A DNA stretch of 64,000 nt from NCBI GenBank assembly GCA_016182605.1, contig JACPGE010000119.1:51802-115801 (forward strand), in the 5' to 3' direction. The stretch's first letter is position 1. Each line of letters opens with the position of its first letter. The DNA is from Candidatus Hydrogenedentota bacterium (GTDB lineage Bacteria > Hydrogenedentota > Hydrogenedentia > Hydrogenedentales > JAEUWI01). Below the pieces are notes generated by a model. The model was given only the letters and a program-made list of their open reading frames with translations. It searched no databases and was not told the DNA's origin. Positions 17,336-25,422 of this stretch are shown here, one piece after another. The translations under genes were made by a program, and so were the position numbers.

Positions 17336-18586
17336 ATGGCGTCTCTCAATGTGGTTCATGTTCCGCGCCGCTATGTGAAGGATGAGTGGGGCGGCACGGA
17401 GACGGTGATCCTGGAAACGTCGAAACGGCTCCTGGCGAGGGGCCACGAAACCAGTATTCACTGCCCCCTTGCGTTAAGCGCGCAGCGAGACGAGGTGATC
17501 GACGGCGTGCAGGTGCACCGTTACCCGTACTTTTACCCCTACTGGGGTCTGAAGCCAGGCGCGCAGCTTCAACTGGACAAGAAGGGCGGGAACCTTTTTT
17601 CCTTTTCCTTGTGGCGGGCCCTGAAACGCCTGCCGCATCTGGATCTGATCCATCTGCACACGGGGAACCGGCTCGGGGGCATTGGCCGGACCGTGGCGGC
17701 CCGGCGCAATATTCCCTATGTGCTTTCGCTGCATGGAGGCCTGCACGACATACCGCAGGAGGAATTCGACAATATGGCGGCGCCGCTCAAGGGCGCCGTT
17801 GAGTGGGGCAAGGCGCTGGGCATGCTCGTCGGTTCACGCCGGGTGATGCATGAGGCGGGCGCCATCTTGTGCGTGGGCCAGTCGGAGCAGATCGCCTCGC
17901 AGAAGGCCCTGCCGCACAAGCGGGTGATCTATCTGCCCAACGGGGTGGACCCGGCCCGCTTTGCCAAAGGCGATGGGGCGCGCTTCCGGCAGTTGCACAA
18001 CATCGCCCCGGATGCGAAGGTGCTGCTGCTCTTGAGCCGCGTCGATCCGCAAAAGAATCAGCGTTTCGTGGTGCAGGCCCTGCCGGAACTGTTGAAGGAG
18101 GAGCCCGGGCTCGTGCTCGTGGTGGTGGGCCCGGCGACCAACGCGGCCTACCGCGATGCGATGCTGGAAGACGCCAGGGCGGCGGGCGTGCTGGAATCCT
18201 TGCGTGTGGTGCCCGGTCTCGCGCCGGATGATCCGTTGCTGATTGACGCTTATCATGGCGCCAATGTTTTCGTTCTCCCTTCTATCCACGAGCCCTTTGG
18301 CATTGTCATTCTGGAGGCGTGGGCGGCGGGTCTGCCGGTACTCGCGAGCAATATCGGCGGCATTCCCTATTTTGTCGAGGATGGCAAGGACGGCATGCTG
18401 TTCAATCCGCGTGAAAAAGAAGATTTGATCCGTGCCTTCCGCGCCTTGAAAGCGCGCGGTTATGAAGCCTGTGCGGAGGCGGGCCACCGCAAGATGGTGG
18501 CGGAGTACACCTGGGATGCGATCACGGATCGGCTTGTGAGGATCTACGAGGAAGTGATTGATGCGCACAGGGCGAAGCAGGCGTGA
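17336..18586 (+). CDS. Glycosyltransferase family 4 (GT-B fold)
   Basis: Protein of 416 residues. N-terminal acceptor domain (HVPRRYVKDEWGGTETV) and C-terminal nucleotide-sugar domain with LLSRVDPQKNQ and the E-x7-E signature EPFGIVILE, plus the DNIGGIPYFVEDG-type tail. It should be a retaining transferase adding one sugar to the growing repeat unit on the cytoplasmic face. It starts 18 bases after the pyruvyl transferase and its stop overlaps the uridine kinase start. Donor sugar unknown. Confidence 0.9.
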   Translation: MASLNVVHVPRRYVKDEWGGTETVILETSKRLLARGHETSIHCPLALSAQRDEVIDGVQVHRYPYFYPYWGLKPGAQLQLDKKGGNLFSFSLWRALKRLPHLDLIHLHTGNRLGGIGRTVAARRNIPYVLSLHGGLHDIPQEEFDNMAAPLKGAVEWGKALGMLVGSRRVMHEAGAILCVGQSEQIASQKALPHKRVIYLPNGVDPARFAKGDGARFRQLHNIAPDAKVLLLLSRVDPQKNQRFVVQALPELLKEEPGLVLVVVGPATNAAYRDAMLEDARAAGVLESLRVVPGLAPDDPLLIDAYHGANVFVLPSIHEPFGIVILEAWAAGLPVLASNIGGIPYFVEDGKDGMLFNPREKEDLIRAFRALKARGYEACAEAGHRKMVAEYTWDAITDRLVRIYEEVIDAHRAKQA

Positions 18587-19188
18587 GCTCCGCGCTGATT
18601 GCCATCGCGGGGCCCTCGGGATCGGGCAAGACGACCCTGGCGCAGGGAATTGTGGAAGCGCTTGGGCGTGAAGAAGCCGGGCTGATCGCGCTGGATGCGT
18701 ACTACCGCGACTTGCGTTTCCTGCCGCCCGATGAACGCGCCCGCCAAAATTTTGACCATCCCGATGCGCTCGAATGGCCGTTGATCCGGCAGCACATGGG
18801 CGCGTTGGCGCGTGGTGAGCGCATCGCACTGCCACATTACGACTTTGCCAGCCACACACGCACCGAACGGACCGAGTGTGTTGAAGCGAAGCCGTACATC
18901 CTGGTCGAAGGGCTTTTCGCGCTGCACGATCCGGAGATGCGGCAACTGTGCACGAAACGTATCTTCGTCACGAACACCCACGACGTGTGCCTGGAGCGGC
19001 GCGCGGGGCGGGACATTCGCGAGCGGGGCCGCACCCCGGAATCCGTCCAGGCCCAGTATGACGCCACCGTGCGGCCCATGGCCGACGCCTATATCTTCCC
19101 CAGTGCGGCGCATGCGGAACTGACCCTCGTCTGCGCCGGCCAGACGAGTCTTCTGGTGCGACAGGCCCTGGACTATATCCGCTCTTAA
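18583..19188 (+). CDS. Uridine kinase-like P-loop kinase
   Basis: Protein of 201 residues with Walker A GPSGSGKTTLA at 9-19, the Asp/Tyr substrate segment LDAYYRDL, FDHPDALEWPL and the lid Arg cluster RRAGRDIRERGR. These are hallmarks of uridine/cytidine kinases, which make UMP for pyrimidine salvage. The GTG start overlaps the preceding stop (GTGA), so it is translationally coupled to a glycosyltransferase, an unusual place for a salvage enzyme. It may feed UDP-sugar supply or phosphorylate another substrate. The next gene converges 7 bases after the stop. Confidence 0.85.
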   Translation: MSSALIAIAGPSGSGKTTLAQGIVEALGREEAGLIALDAYYRDLRFLPPDERARQNFDHPDALEWPLIRQHMGALARGERIALPHYDFASHTRTERTECVEAKPYILVEGLFALHDPEMRQLCTKRIFVTNTHDVCLERRAGRDIRERGRTPESVQAQYDATVRPMADAYIFPSAAHAELTLVCAGQTSLLVRQALDYIRS

Positions 19189-19195
19189 GCCATGC

Positions 19196-20545
19196 TTAGC
19201 GCGGCGGCTTGTTCCGGAAAACGCGGTAGAGGAAGACCGCGTTGCCGATGAAGTAGCGGCGCCAGAGCCGGCCCGGCTCCTGGCAAAAGCGGAAGAACCA
19301 CTCCATGCCGATCTCGCGCACCCATTGCGGCGCGCGCGCCGCACGGCCGGAATAAAAGTCGAAGAGGCCGCCAACGCCCATCGCCGCGCCCACCCCAAGT
19401 TCGTGGCGGTGTTCGGCGATCCAGCAATCCTGGCGCGGCACGCCGAAGGCCACAAGCAAGACGTGGGCGCTGGAGTTTCGTATGGTCTCCACAACGGCAG
19501 GCTCTTCTTCTTTCGTGAAGTAGCCATGCCGCGCGCCCACCACTTGTACGCGGGGCGTATGCTGGTTGATCCAGGCCTTCACGTCTTCCGCGACACCTGG
19601 CCTTGCCCCCAGCAGGAAGAGCTTGCCGTCGATCGCATCAAGGGCTTCGCAGAGCCGCGGAAACATGTCGGTGCCATTGACGTTTTGCACAATGTCGAGT
19701 TTGAAGATTTTGCTGGCGATCTTCACGCCAATCCCATCCGCAAAAACCAGGTCGCTTTGGTCGATCACGGCTTTGTAGGCGGGATTCCGAAAGGCTATGT
19801 TCACGCAATCCGCGTTCACGAAACAGATCTGGCGGGTGGCGGCGGCATCGTGGCCGAACTGGACAATCCGTTCTATCGCGGCAGTCATGGAGACATTGTC
19901 GATAGGGATGCCGAGCAGGCGGATATGTTCCTGGATGCTGCCGCGCTCCATGTATTTGGGGCCGTTAATCAAGCGCTTGATGATTGCGGGCACGGCGCGC
20001 AGGGCGATGCCCAAGTCCGTTTTGAAGGAGAGGCGCTCCGCGTAGCGCTGGTCCACTTCGAAGGGCTCTTCGAAATCCACATTGGCCCGCTGGCGGATCC
20101 ACCAATCCGATACAAAACCTGGACGCACCTTTTGCCACATCAGCGCGGCGCGTTCTTCGGCGGTCTGGGTCTCGGGGAAGCGCGGAAGCGGACCTATCAG
20201 GGCAAGGTCTCCCTTGATGATGTTGAAGAGGTGCGGCAAGTAGCGGATCACCGTGTGCTCAAGGTTGAAATAGTAGTGGTTGAAGAGCGCGCCGCCACGG
20301 CCGACTTTTTTGACGCGCAACAGGACCTTGCCCTGTTTAAAGACGAACAGGTACAGCGCGGTGGCCATCATCACCGGGCTCAACAGGGCCAGGAAGCCCC
20401 AGGCCGCGAAAAAATCCATCCACTGCTTCACGGCGATGTATCCCTGATCCTGGAGCGCCGCTGGGGCAGGCTCCGTGGAGCCGCTTTCCGGCGCTTCCGG
20501 CTGCCCGCCGTGCAGGCGCAACGGATCACCCTTGGAAGTCTTCAT
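19196..20545 (-). CDS. Fusion: degenerate sugar transferase domain + WecG/TagA/CpsF (GT26) glycosyltransferase
   Basis: Protein of 449 residues. Residues about 40-200 resemble the bacterial sugar transferase domain (membrane helix, FNIIKGDLALIGPLPRF, KVRPGF). The catalytic Asp-Glu pair is replaced: VIRYLPHLFN aligns to SLDEFPQLFN of the intact paralogue, giving Arg101-Tyr102. Residues about 205-445 form a GT26 enzyme (NADCVNIAFRNPAY, FADGIGVKIAS, LLGARPGVAE, AFGVPRQDCWIAEHR), the family that adds ManNAc(A) or similar sugars to a lipid-linked sugar. The front half may anchor the GT26 enzyme to the membrane or bind the lipid carrier without catalysis. It is last in the minus-strand operon, after a 96-base gap. 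Confidence 0.87.
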   Translation of the reverse strand: MKTSKGDPLRLHGGQPEAPESGSTEPAPAALQDQGYIAVKQWMDFFAAWGFLALLSPVMMATALYLFVFKQGKVLLRVKKVGRGGALFNHYYFNLEHTVIRYLPHLFNIIKGDLALIGPLPRFPETQTAEERAALMWQKVRPGFVSDWWIRQRANVDFEEPFEVDQRYAERLSFKTDLGIALRAVPAIIKRLINGPKYMERGSIQEHIRLLGIPIDNVSMTAAIERIVQFGHDAAATRQICFVNADCVNIAFRNPAYKAVIDQSDLVFADGIGVKIASKIFKLDIVQNVNGTDMFPRLCEALDAIDGKLFLLGARPGVAEDVKAWINQHTPRVQVVGARHGYFTKEEEPAVVETIRNSSAHVLLVAFGVPRQDCWIAEHRHELGVGAAMGVGGLFDFYSGRAARAPQWVREIGMEWFFRFCQEPGRLWRRYFIGNAVFLYRVFRNKPPR

Positions 20546-20641
20546 GGCGTGTGTGCGCTCCTTCGCATTTTGTCTGCGTTATTCTACCAGATTCGTCCCA
20601 TCGCAGCATGGCGCCGACGCCTGTGTCCGGGCCTTGGCCCC

Positions 20642-21793
20642 TCAGTGACGGACCTGGCGCACTGTCGCTTCAATGCATTGCAGGGTCGCCTCGAAGCAAA
20701 TCTCCCATCGGAAGAAGGCGCTGCGCTTGAGTCCCTTTGCAATCAGTTCGTTGCGCAATTCGGGCTCCAATGCAAGCCGGCTCAGGGCATGCGCAATTTC
20801 CCCGGGGCTGTAGGGATCGAAGAGAATCGCGGCGTCTCCCGCGACCTCTGGCAGGGAGGAGACGTTGGAGCACGCCACCGGGCACTCGCAGGCCATGGCC
20901 TCGATGAGGGGCAGGCCAAAACCCTCGTACAACGAAGGAAACACCAGGCCATCGGCCCCGGCATAAAGCTGTGGTATGTCCGCTCCTGGGAAAAATCCCG
21001 TAAAGCGGATGTCCTCCTTCACGCGGCACTTTCGGTGGGCGCCATGCACCACGTCGGCATTGGACCAATCGCTCCCAGCACACACGAGTTTGTGCGGCGC
21101 GCCGCTTTCGGCCTTGAACTGCTCGAAGGCTTCGATCAGGCGCACATGGTTCTTGCCGGGATGCTCCAGCCGGGAGAGGTAGAGCAGATAGGGGGAAGTG
21201 ATTCCGTGCCGTTCCAGCATTGCGGCCTGGGCCGCCCCGCGATCCATGGGCCGATAGGCTTCCGCGTCCACGCCAATGTAGATGATCGTAACCCTGTTCT
21301 CAGGCACACGGGCAAAGTCTGTAATGTCATTTTTCGAGTGCTCGCTTACCGTGACGACGTGATCCAGGCGCCGGTGCAGGAATGGCAACACCTTCGTGAT
21401 ATAGAACATCCGCAGCGCGTCGTACTTGCCCTCCATGTGGATGCTGGAATAATCGTGGACGGTACCCAGGTGCACACAGGGCACGTAAAAAGGGATGCGC
21501 CGGTTTGCGGCGGGCAAGAAGAGCACGTCTAGCGCCTTTTGCCGCGCGAGCGACGGCAGCAGCACCTGGGTCCAGATGAGACTGGGCAGCGGCTTCTTGT
21601 AGCGGGGCCCAACAATATGGGGCGTCACGTTAGGCGCGTCTGGAATGAAGATGGATTGCTCGTCTTCATAGACCGGCACAATGAACTCCCAGTCCGGACG
21701 CAGCCTTGCAAATTCACGGATGAGATGTACCGTGTAATACCCAATCCCGGACTTGCCGCTGTCACAACCAAGCGTCGGTATGCCTACGCGCAT
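20642..21793 (-). CDS. Glycosyltransferase family 4
   Basis: Protein of 383 residues, GT-B fold. The N-terminal segment GKSGIGYYTVHLIREFARL and C-terminal LYLSRLEHPGKNH, FPSLYEGFGLPLIEAMACE and SSLPEVAGDAAILFDP are standard for GT4 mannosyl- or related transferases. Residues Arg and Lys of the SRLEHPGKN segment and Glu of EGFGLPLIE would bind the nucleotide sugar. It starts 9 bases after the stop of the upstream GT2 gene. Donor sugar unknown. Confidence 0.9.
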   Translation of the reverse strand: MRVGIPTLGCDSGKSGIGYYTVHLIREFARLRPDWEFIVPVYEDEQSIFIPDAPNVTPHIVGPRYKKPLPSLIWTQVLLPSLARQKALDVLFLPAANRRIPFYVPCVHLGTVHDYSSIHMEGKYDALRMFYITKVLPFLHRRLDHVVTVSEHSKNDITDFARVPENRVTIIYIGVDAEAYRPMDRGAAQAAMLERHGITSPYLLYLSRLEHPGKNHVRLIEAFEQFKAESGAPHKLVCAGSDWSNADVVHGAHRKCRVKEDIRFTGFFPGADIPQLYAGADGLVFPSLYEGFGLPLIEAMACECPVACSNVSSLPEVAGDAAILFDPYSPGEIAHALSRLALEPELRNELIAKGLKRSAFFRWEICFEATLQCIEATVRQVRH

Positions 21794-21802
21794 GAATCTT
21801 CC

Positions 21803-22711
21803 TTATTGATCGTGCCGTGCGAGGACGGTCTTCTGTCCCACGCTGGCGTCGCGGTCTCCTCGGGCGATGCGGCCCTCGCCATGGCGATGCCCCAAGTGGT
21901 GGGCCCAATGGTAGACCCAGCGGCGCGCGGGCACGAAGGGCATGTCCCGGAAATCGCCCACGGCCAGTTGACGCACCCAGTCCCCGGCGACGGATCGCAC
22001 GAGGCGGTAGAGCATGCCGGGCAAGGTGCTGTGCCCGCCGTAGATGAAGGCGTCCGCCTCACCCTCTACAAAGCGCCGCCCGTAGATTTGGCGGTTCGTG
22101 TAGTTGTGCGAATGCATGACGAGGCTGTCGTGCACGTACTTCACCTTGACGTTGTTTTTCTGGGCCCACACGGACCACTCTGTGTCCTCCGAGGCCCACG
22201 CATCCGTGTAGAACGGGCGGCGCTGCCAGATGGACTTGCGCATGGCCGACATGACCAGGGACATCTTCATCCAGGGCGGCGGCACGGGCGAATCCGGAAA
22301 GGCGCTCGCATAATCCCGCAAGACCCAGGAGAAGGAATCGGGGCGGGGCAATTGCCGCACAAAGGCCGCCTGCACTTTGGGATCGTCGAATGCGGCCACC
22401 AGCGTGCCCAGGGTGTAAGGCGTGAGGGGCACCGCGTCGGAATTTTGAAACACGATGAGATCGGATTGGGCGTGCTCGATGGCCATGTTCAGGACCGCGC
22501 CCGGAAAATAGGACGCCGCTTCGATCTGAATGAGCCGGTGCGGATAGGCGCGCACGATGTCCAGGGTGCGATCCGTGGAGCCGCTGTCCACCACGATCAA
22601 TTCAAAATCCGTGAACTCCTGCGAGTAGAGCCCGGCGAGCGCGTGGCCAATAACCCAATCGGAATTCTTGGACCGCATGACGATCGAAATTTTGGGGGCG
22701 CTGCCGCTCAT
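21803..22711 (-). CDS. Glycosyltransferase family 2
   Basis: Protein of 302 residues, GT-A fold: SIVMRSKNSDWVIGHAL at the start, then IVVDSGSTDRTLDI and a NSDAVP segment where many GT2 enzymes carry DxD. The likely base lies in WASEDTEWSVWAQ (ED). It should be an inverting, cytoplasmic enzyme. ATG 22711 overlaps the stop of the upstream nucleotidyltransferase-like gene by 4 bases (ATGA), so the two are translationally coupled. The C-terminal about 70 residues are a basic, His/Arg-rich membrane-proximal tail. Confidence 0.88.
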   Translation of the reverse strand: MSGSAPKISIVMRSKNSDWVIGHALAGLYSQEFTDFELIVVDSGSTDRTLDIVRAYPHRLIQIEAASYFPGAVLNMAIEHAQSDLIVFQNSDAVPLTPYTLGTLVAAFDDPKVQAAFVRQLPRPDSFSWVLRDYASAFPDSPVPPPWMKMSLVMSAMRKSIWQRRPFYTDAWASEDTEWSVWAQKNNVKVKYVHDSLVMHSHNYTNRQIYGRRFVEGEADAFIYGGHSTLPGMLYRLVRSVAGDWVRQLAVGDFRDMPFVPARRWVYHWAHHLGHRHGEGRIARGDRDASVGQKTVLARHDQ

Positions 22712-23937
22712 GTCGCTGAGTCCTCGGGCTCCAGGGAGATCTTCCATTTGCGCAACGACGATGAGAAGTTCACATCGCCGTAGCGGCCCCATTGTACGAG
22801 ATAGGCGCGCCGCAACTCCCGCGCCGTCGTGTTGCGCGCCGCCAGGCCCTGCCGGGCCAGTTCCCGGAGCGGCGCCGCATCCAGGGCATAGGCCACCATG
22901 GGAAAGAGCACGGCCATGCGGTTCCGTTCGCCGCCGGCGCGGTAGCCCAAGCGGGCGAGCCACGGCAGTGCAGCCGGTGCGGACTCCGCCTTCATTCCAT
23001 AATAGACCTTCTTGGCCCAGGCCCTGGGTACGGCGGGTTCATCGAAGAGGGTGTGCGTAAAAGCGCGGGCGGGGTAGTCCTCCCACGTCAAGGCCGGCAC
23101 AGCCAGGCGGATGGACTCGCATTCGCGGTGCACCTCGCGCACGGCCTCCCGTATCGCATCCATCCAGTCCCGCGCATCGCGATCGCGGTACCGCGCGTAG
23201 TCCGGGGTGAAGCGGAACTCCGCCGCCTCGTCGTAGAGCGCGCGAAAGCTGTCGGCAATACCGGGACAGGTGCGCACCCGGCGCTGTTTCTCCGCGTAGC
23301 TCCAGTCGTATTGCCCCTTGAAGAAGAGGAGGGCATCGCCGTAGCCGATGAGCGCCTTCATGATGTGCTTGGTGATGAGGTCGCGCGATTCCGCGGCCCC
23401 TGCTGCTTCGTCCAGCAACGCGTCGTTGATGACGAGGAGTGTGCCCCGGTTGACCAGCAGGTTGCGCGCATCCCAAGCGGGGATCGTCTCGCGCTCGAAG
23501 CGGGTGAGGGACGGCACAAAGCCGGCGTCGCCCAGAACGGTCTTGTGGCCGAAGCGCATGTCATACCAGATCATGAGATTGCTGGCATGCTGCAACTTCG
23601 ACGCGTTCATCACGCTGATATCGATCTCAATGGCGTATGCCTTCATGATGGGCCGCAGGGCGGTCTCGATCCGGGTGCGCACGGCCCCCAGATCCTCACG
23701 CAGGCTTTCGGTGGTGAGAAAGAGAAAGTCGATGTTGTTGTGGGGCCGCTCATCGCCGTCGATCGCCTCCACCCCGCCCTCGCCCCGGCCATAACCGCCG
23801 AGCACCACGAGCGCGCGGTACTCCTCCGGCTTCAGCAGCGACGCAGTGAGTGCGGCGACCTCTTCCACCATGGCGGTGATGCGGGCCTCCACGGCCGCCC
23901 CGCCGCGAAGGGTAAAGCGCCCCCAGTTTTCAGCCAT
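22708..23937 (-). CDS. Nucleotidyltransferase-fold protein in EPS operon
   Basis: Protein of 409 residues. Residues 47-55 (GGYGRGEGG) and 68-70 (N-I-D in PHNNIDFLFL) match the Pol-beta/MNT nucleotidyltransferase signature. The first metal-binding Asp of the usual Dx[DE] is Asn68; Asp70 and a later acidic pair (IEIDIS) remain. The rest is helical and unassigned. Start ATG 23937 overlaps the preceding stop by 8 bases; an ATG six codons earlier is possible. Sitting between a GT4 and a GT2 gene with overlaps on both sides, it is an integral part of the EPS operon. Whether it adenylylates a transferase, binds nucleotide as a regulator, or is inactive cannot be decided. Confidence 0.7.
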   Translation of the reverse strand: MAENWGRFTLRGGAAVEARITAMVEEVAALTASLLKPEEYRALVVLGGYGRGEGGVEAIDGDERPHNNIDFLFLTTESLREDLGAVRTRIETALRPIMKAYAIEIDISVMNASKLQHASNLMIWYDMRFGHKTVLGDAGFVPSLTRFERETIPAWDARNLLVNRGTLLVINDALLDEAAGAAESRDLITKHIMKALIGYGDALLFFKGQYDWSYAEKQRRVRTCPGIADSFRALYDEAAEFRFTPDYARYRDRDARDWMDAIREAVREVHRECESIRLAVPALTWEDYPARAFTHTLFDEPAVPRAWAKKVYYGMKAESAPAALPWLARLGYRAGGERNRMAVLFPMVAYALDAAPLRELARQGLAARNTTARELRRAYLVQWGRYGDVNFSSSLRKWKISLEPEDSAT

Positions 23938-25111
23938 GCGGCGGTCCCGCCGCAATAACCTGTTCGATCAATGCCTTCATCGCCTCGTCATGGCGCTCTG
24001 GACGGAACTTCGCCTCGTACGCGGCCTTGCCCGCGGCGCCCATGCGCAGGGCGGATTCGGGATCATCCAGCAGCCGGTCGATGGCCTCGGCCAGCGGCGC
24101 GGGATCGTTCGACGGCACCGACAAGCCCACTTCCTCATGGTCCATCCATTCCCCGATGCCGCCCACATCCGTCGCGATGACCGGCGTGCCATAGCTCATG
24201 GCCTCGGGGCCGATCAGTCCAAAGGTTTCGGGGTAGCGGCTCGGCACGACCAGAAAAGCGGCGCGGCTGTAGTAACGCGCCAGCTCCTCGTGGGGAATCT
24301 GGCCCTCGAAGGTGACGCGATCGTTCAGCCCCAGTTCGGTGGCGATGTTCTTAAACGTATCAAGCTGACGCCCGCTGCCCACCAGCACCAACCGCGCATC
24401 CTGATGCCGGCACTGGTGCAGGGCGTGCAGCAGCGTGTCCACGCCCTTGCCCCGAATCATCTGTCCCGCGTAGAGGATCAATTTCGTATCGCGGGGCTGC
24501 ACCTCCACCGCCTTCGGCGGAAACGCATAAAGCGGCAACACGTGCGTACGCGTGGAGTCGAATCCATGATCGGCGAGATGGCCCGCCATGTATTGGGAGC
24601 CCACGACAAACGCGGTGAGGCCATAGTTCGCCCGTATCTCCGCCTGCATCGGCCCGAGGCGCCGCAAGCGCACCCCCGGCCACTGGTCGCTGCGGTTTAC
24701 GAAGCCCAGGCACGTGTAGCAATTGAAGCCGATGGGCTGGCGGCACGTGTCGCTGGAGAGGGTCTTGTACTTGTGCTCGCGCATGCAGAACAAGACATAG
24801 TCGTGATAGAAGCGCATGGCGGGCACGCCAGCACTGCAAAGCTGCTCCATCAAACGCGTGCCCTTGAGGCGATGAATGTAGATGAGATCGGGCGCGATGG
24901 CGGCGACTTGCCGGGGAATGTCCACCATCGGGAAAGCCTGATCGAAGAGTTGCGTGAACTTCGGGTCCACTTCGGGCGCCACACCGTCGTACATCAGCGT
25001 GGCCCGGTAGCCCTGTTGCTTGAGGCACTTCACCGTGTTGTAGATGTACTGTTCGCAGCCCCCCGTGAAGCGCGCCGCCTCATTGACCCAGAGGATATGA
25101 CGTGGCTTCAT
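23930..25111 (-). CDS. Glycosyltransferase family 4, first gene of minus-strand EPS operon
   Basis: Protein of 393 residues, GT-B fold. N-terminal NEAARFTGGCEQYIYNTVK; an internal Cys-rich insert near 130-150 (RQPIGFNCYTCLGF), as seen in a subset of GT4 enzymes; C-terminal ILYAGQMIRGKGVDTLL, PSRYPETFGLIGPEAM and ATDVGGIGEWM. It should add one hexose to the lipid-linked EPS unit. The 311-base upstream gap holds a repeat but no promoter I would defend. Confidence 0.88.
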   Translation of the reverse strand: MKPRHILWVNEAARFTGGCEQYIYNTVKCLKQQGYRATLMYDGVAPEVDPKFTQLFDQAFPMVDIPRQVAAIAPDLIYIHRLKGTRLMEQLCSAGVPAMRFYHDYVLFCMREHKYKTLSSDTCRQPIGFNCYTCLGFVNRSDQWPGVRLRRLGPMQAEIRANYGLTAFVVGSQYMAGHLADHGFDSTRTHVLPLYAFPPKAVEVQPRDTKLILYAGQMIRGKGVDTLLHALHQCRHQDARLVLVGSGRQLDTFKNIATELGLNDRVTFEGQIPHEELARYYSRAAFLVVPSRYPETFGLIGPEAMSYGTPVIATDVGGIGEWMDHEEVGLSVPSNDPAPLAEAIDRLLDDPESALRMGAAGKAAYEAKFRPERHDEAMKALIEQVIAAGPPHG

Positions 25112-25422
25112 GGGCGCGCCCCGGCGGGGTGGCCCACGAGAATACTACGCAATTCATAGTGGCCGTCAATAAAAAACATGGTCGAATTGTACCACAGGCG
25201 GTGGCAGGGGGCAAAAAGGAAAAAGGGGTTGGGAGTGGGTGGGAGCCGAGGCTGAAGAGATCGGAGGGGCCGAAGAGATCGGACGGATCGGTCGGATCCG
25301 GCTGATCCGTCCGATCGTCTTTCCTGAGTTTGTGGCGCGTGACTGAGGGACTGCTGCACAGGCCCATGGCAAGTGAGTCTGGCGAGATTGCCCGGGAGTG
25401 GTGGCATCGGAACTGGCGAGCG
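25112..25422. other. Intergenic region with one copy of a GATCGG-rich repeat
   Basis: 311 bases between the four-helix-bundle gene and the first GT4 gene, both on the minus strand. The only recognisable content is the 65-bp repeat at 25266-25330. A purine-rich stretch around 25205-25260 precedes it. Open frames crossing it look like chance frames. No terminator with a T tract is visible. Confidence 0.6.
25266..25330. repeat. GATCGG-rich 65-bp repeat, intergenic copy
   Basis: The unit starts GGGGCCGAA, continues as alternating GATCGG/CGGATC blocks and ends GAGTT. It matches 25750-25814 over all 65 positions without gaps and with 9 mismatches. Short internal palindromes (CGGATCCG) could form a hairpin in RNA or DNA. 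Confidence 0.85.
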
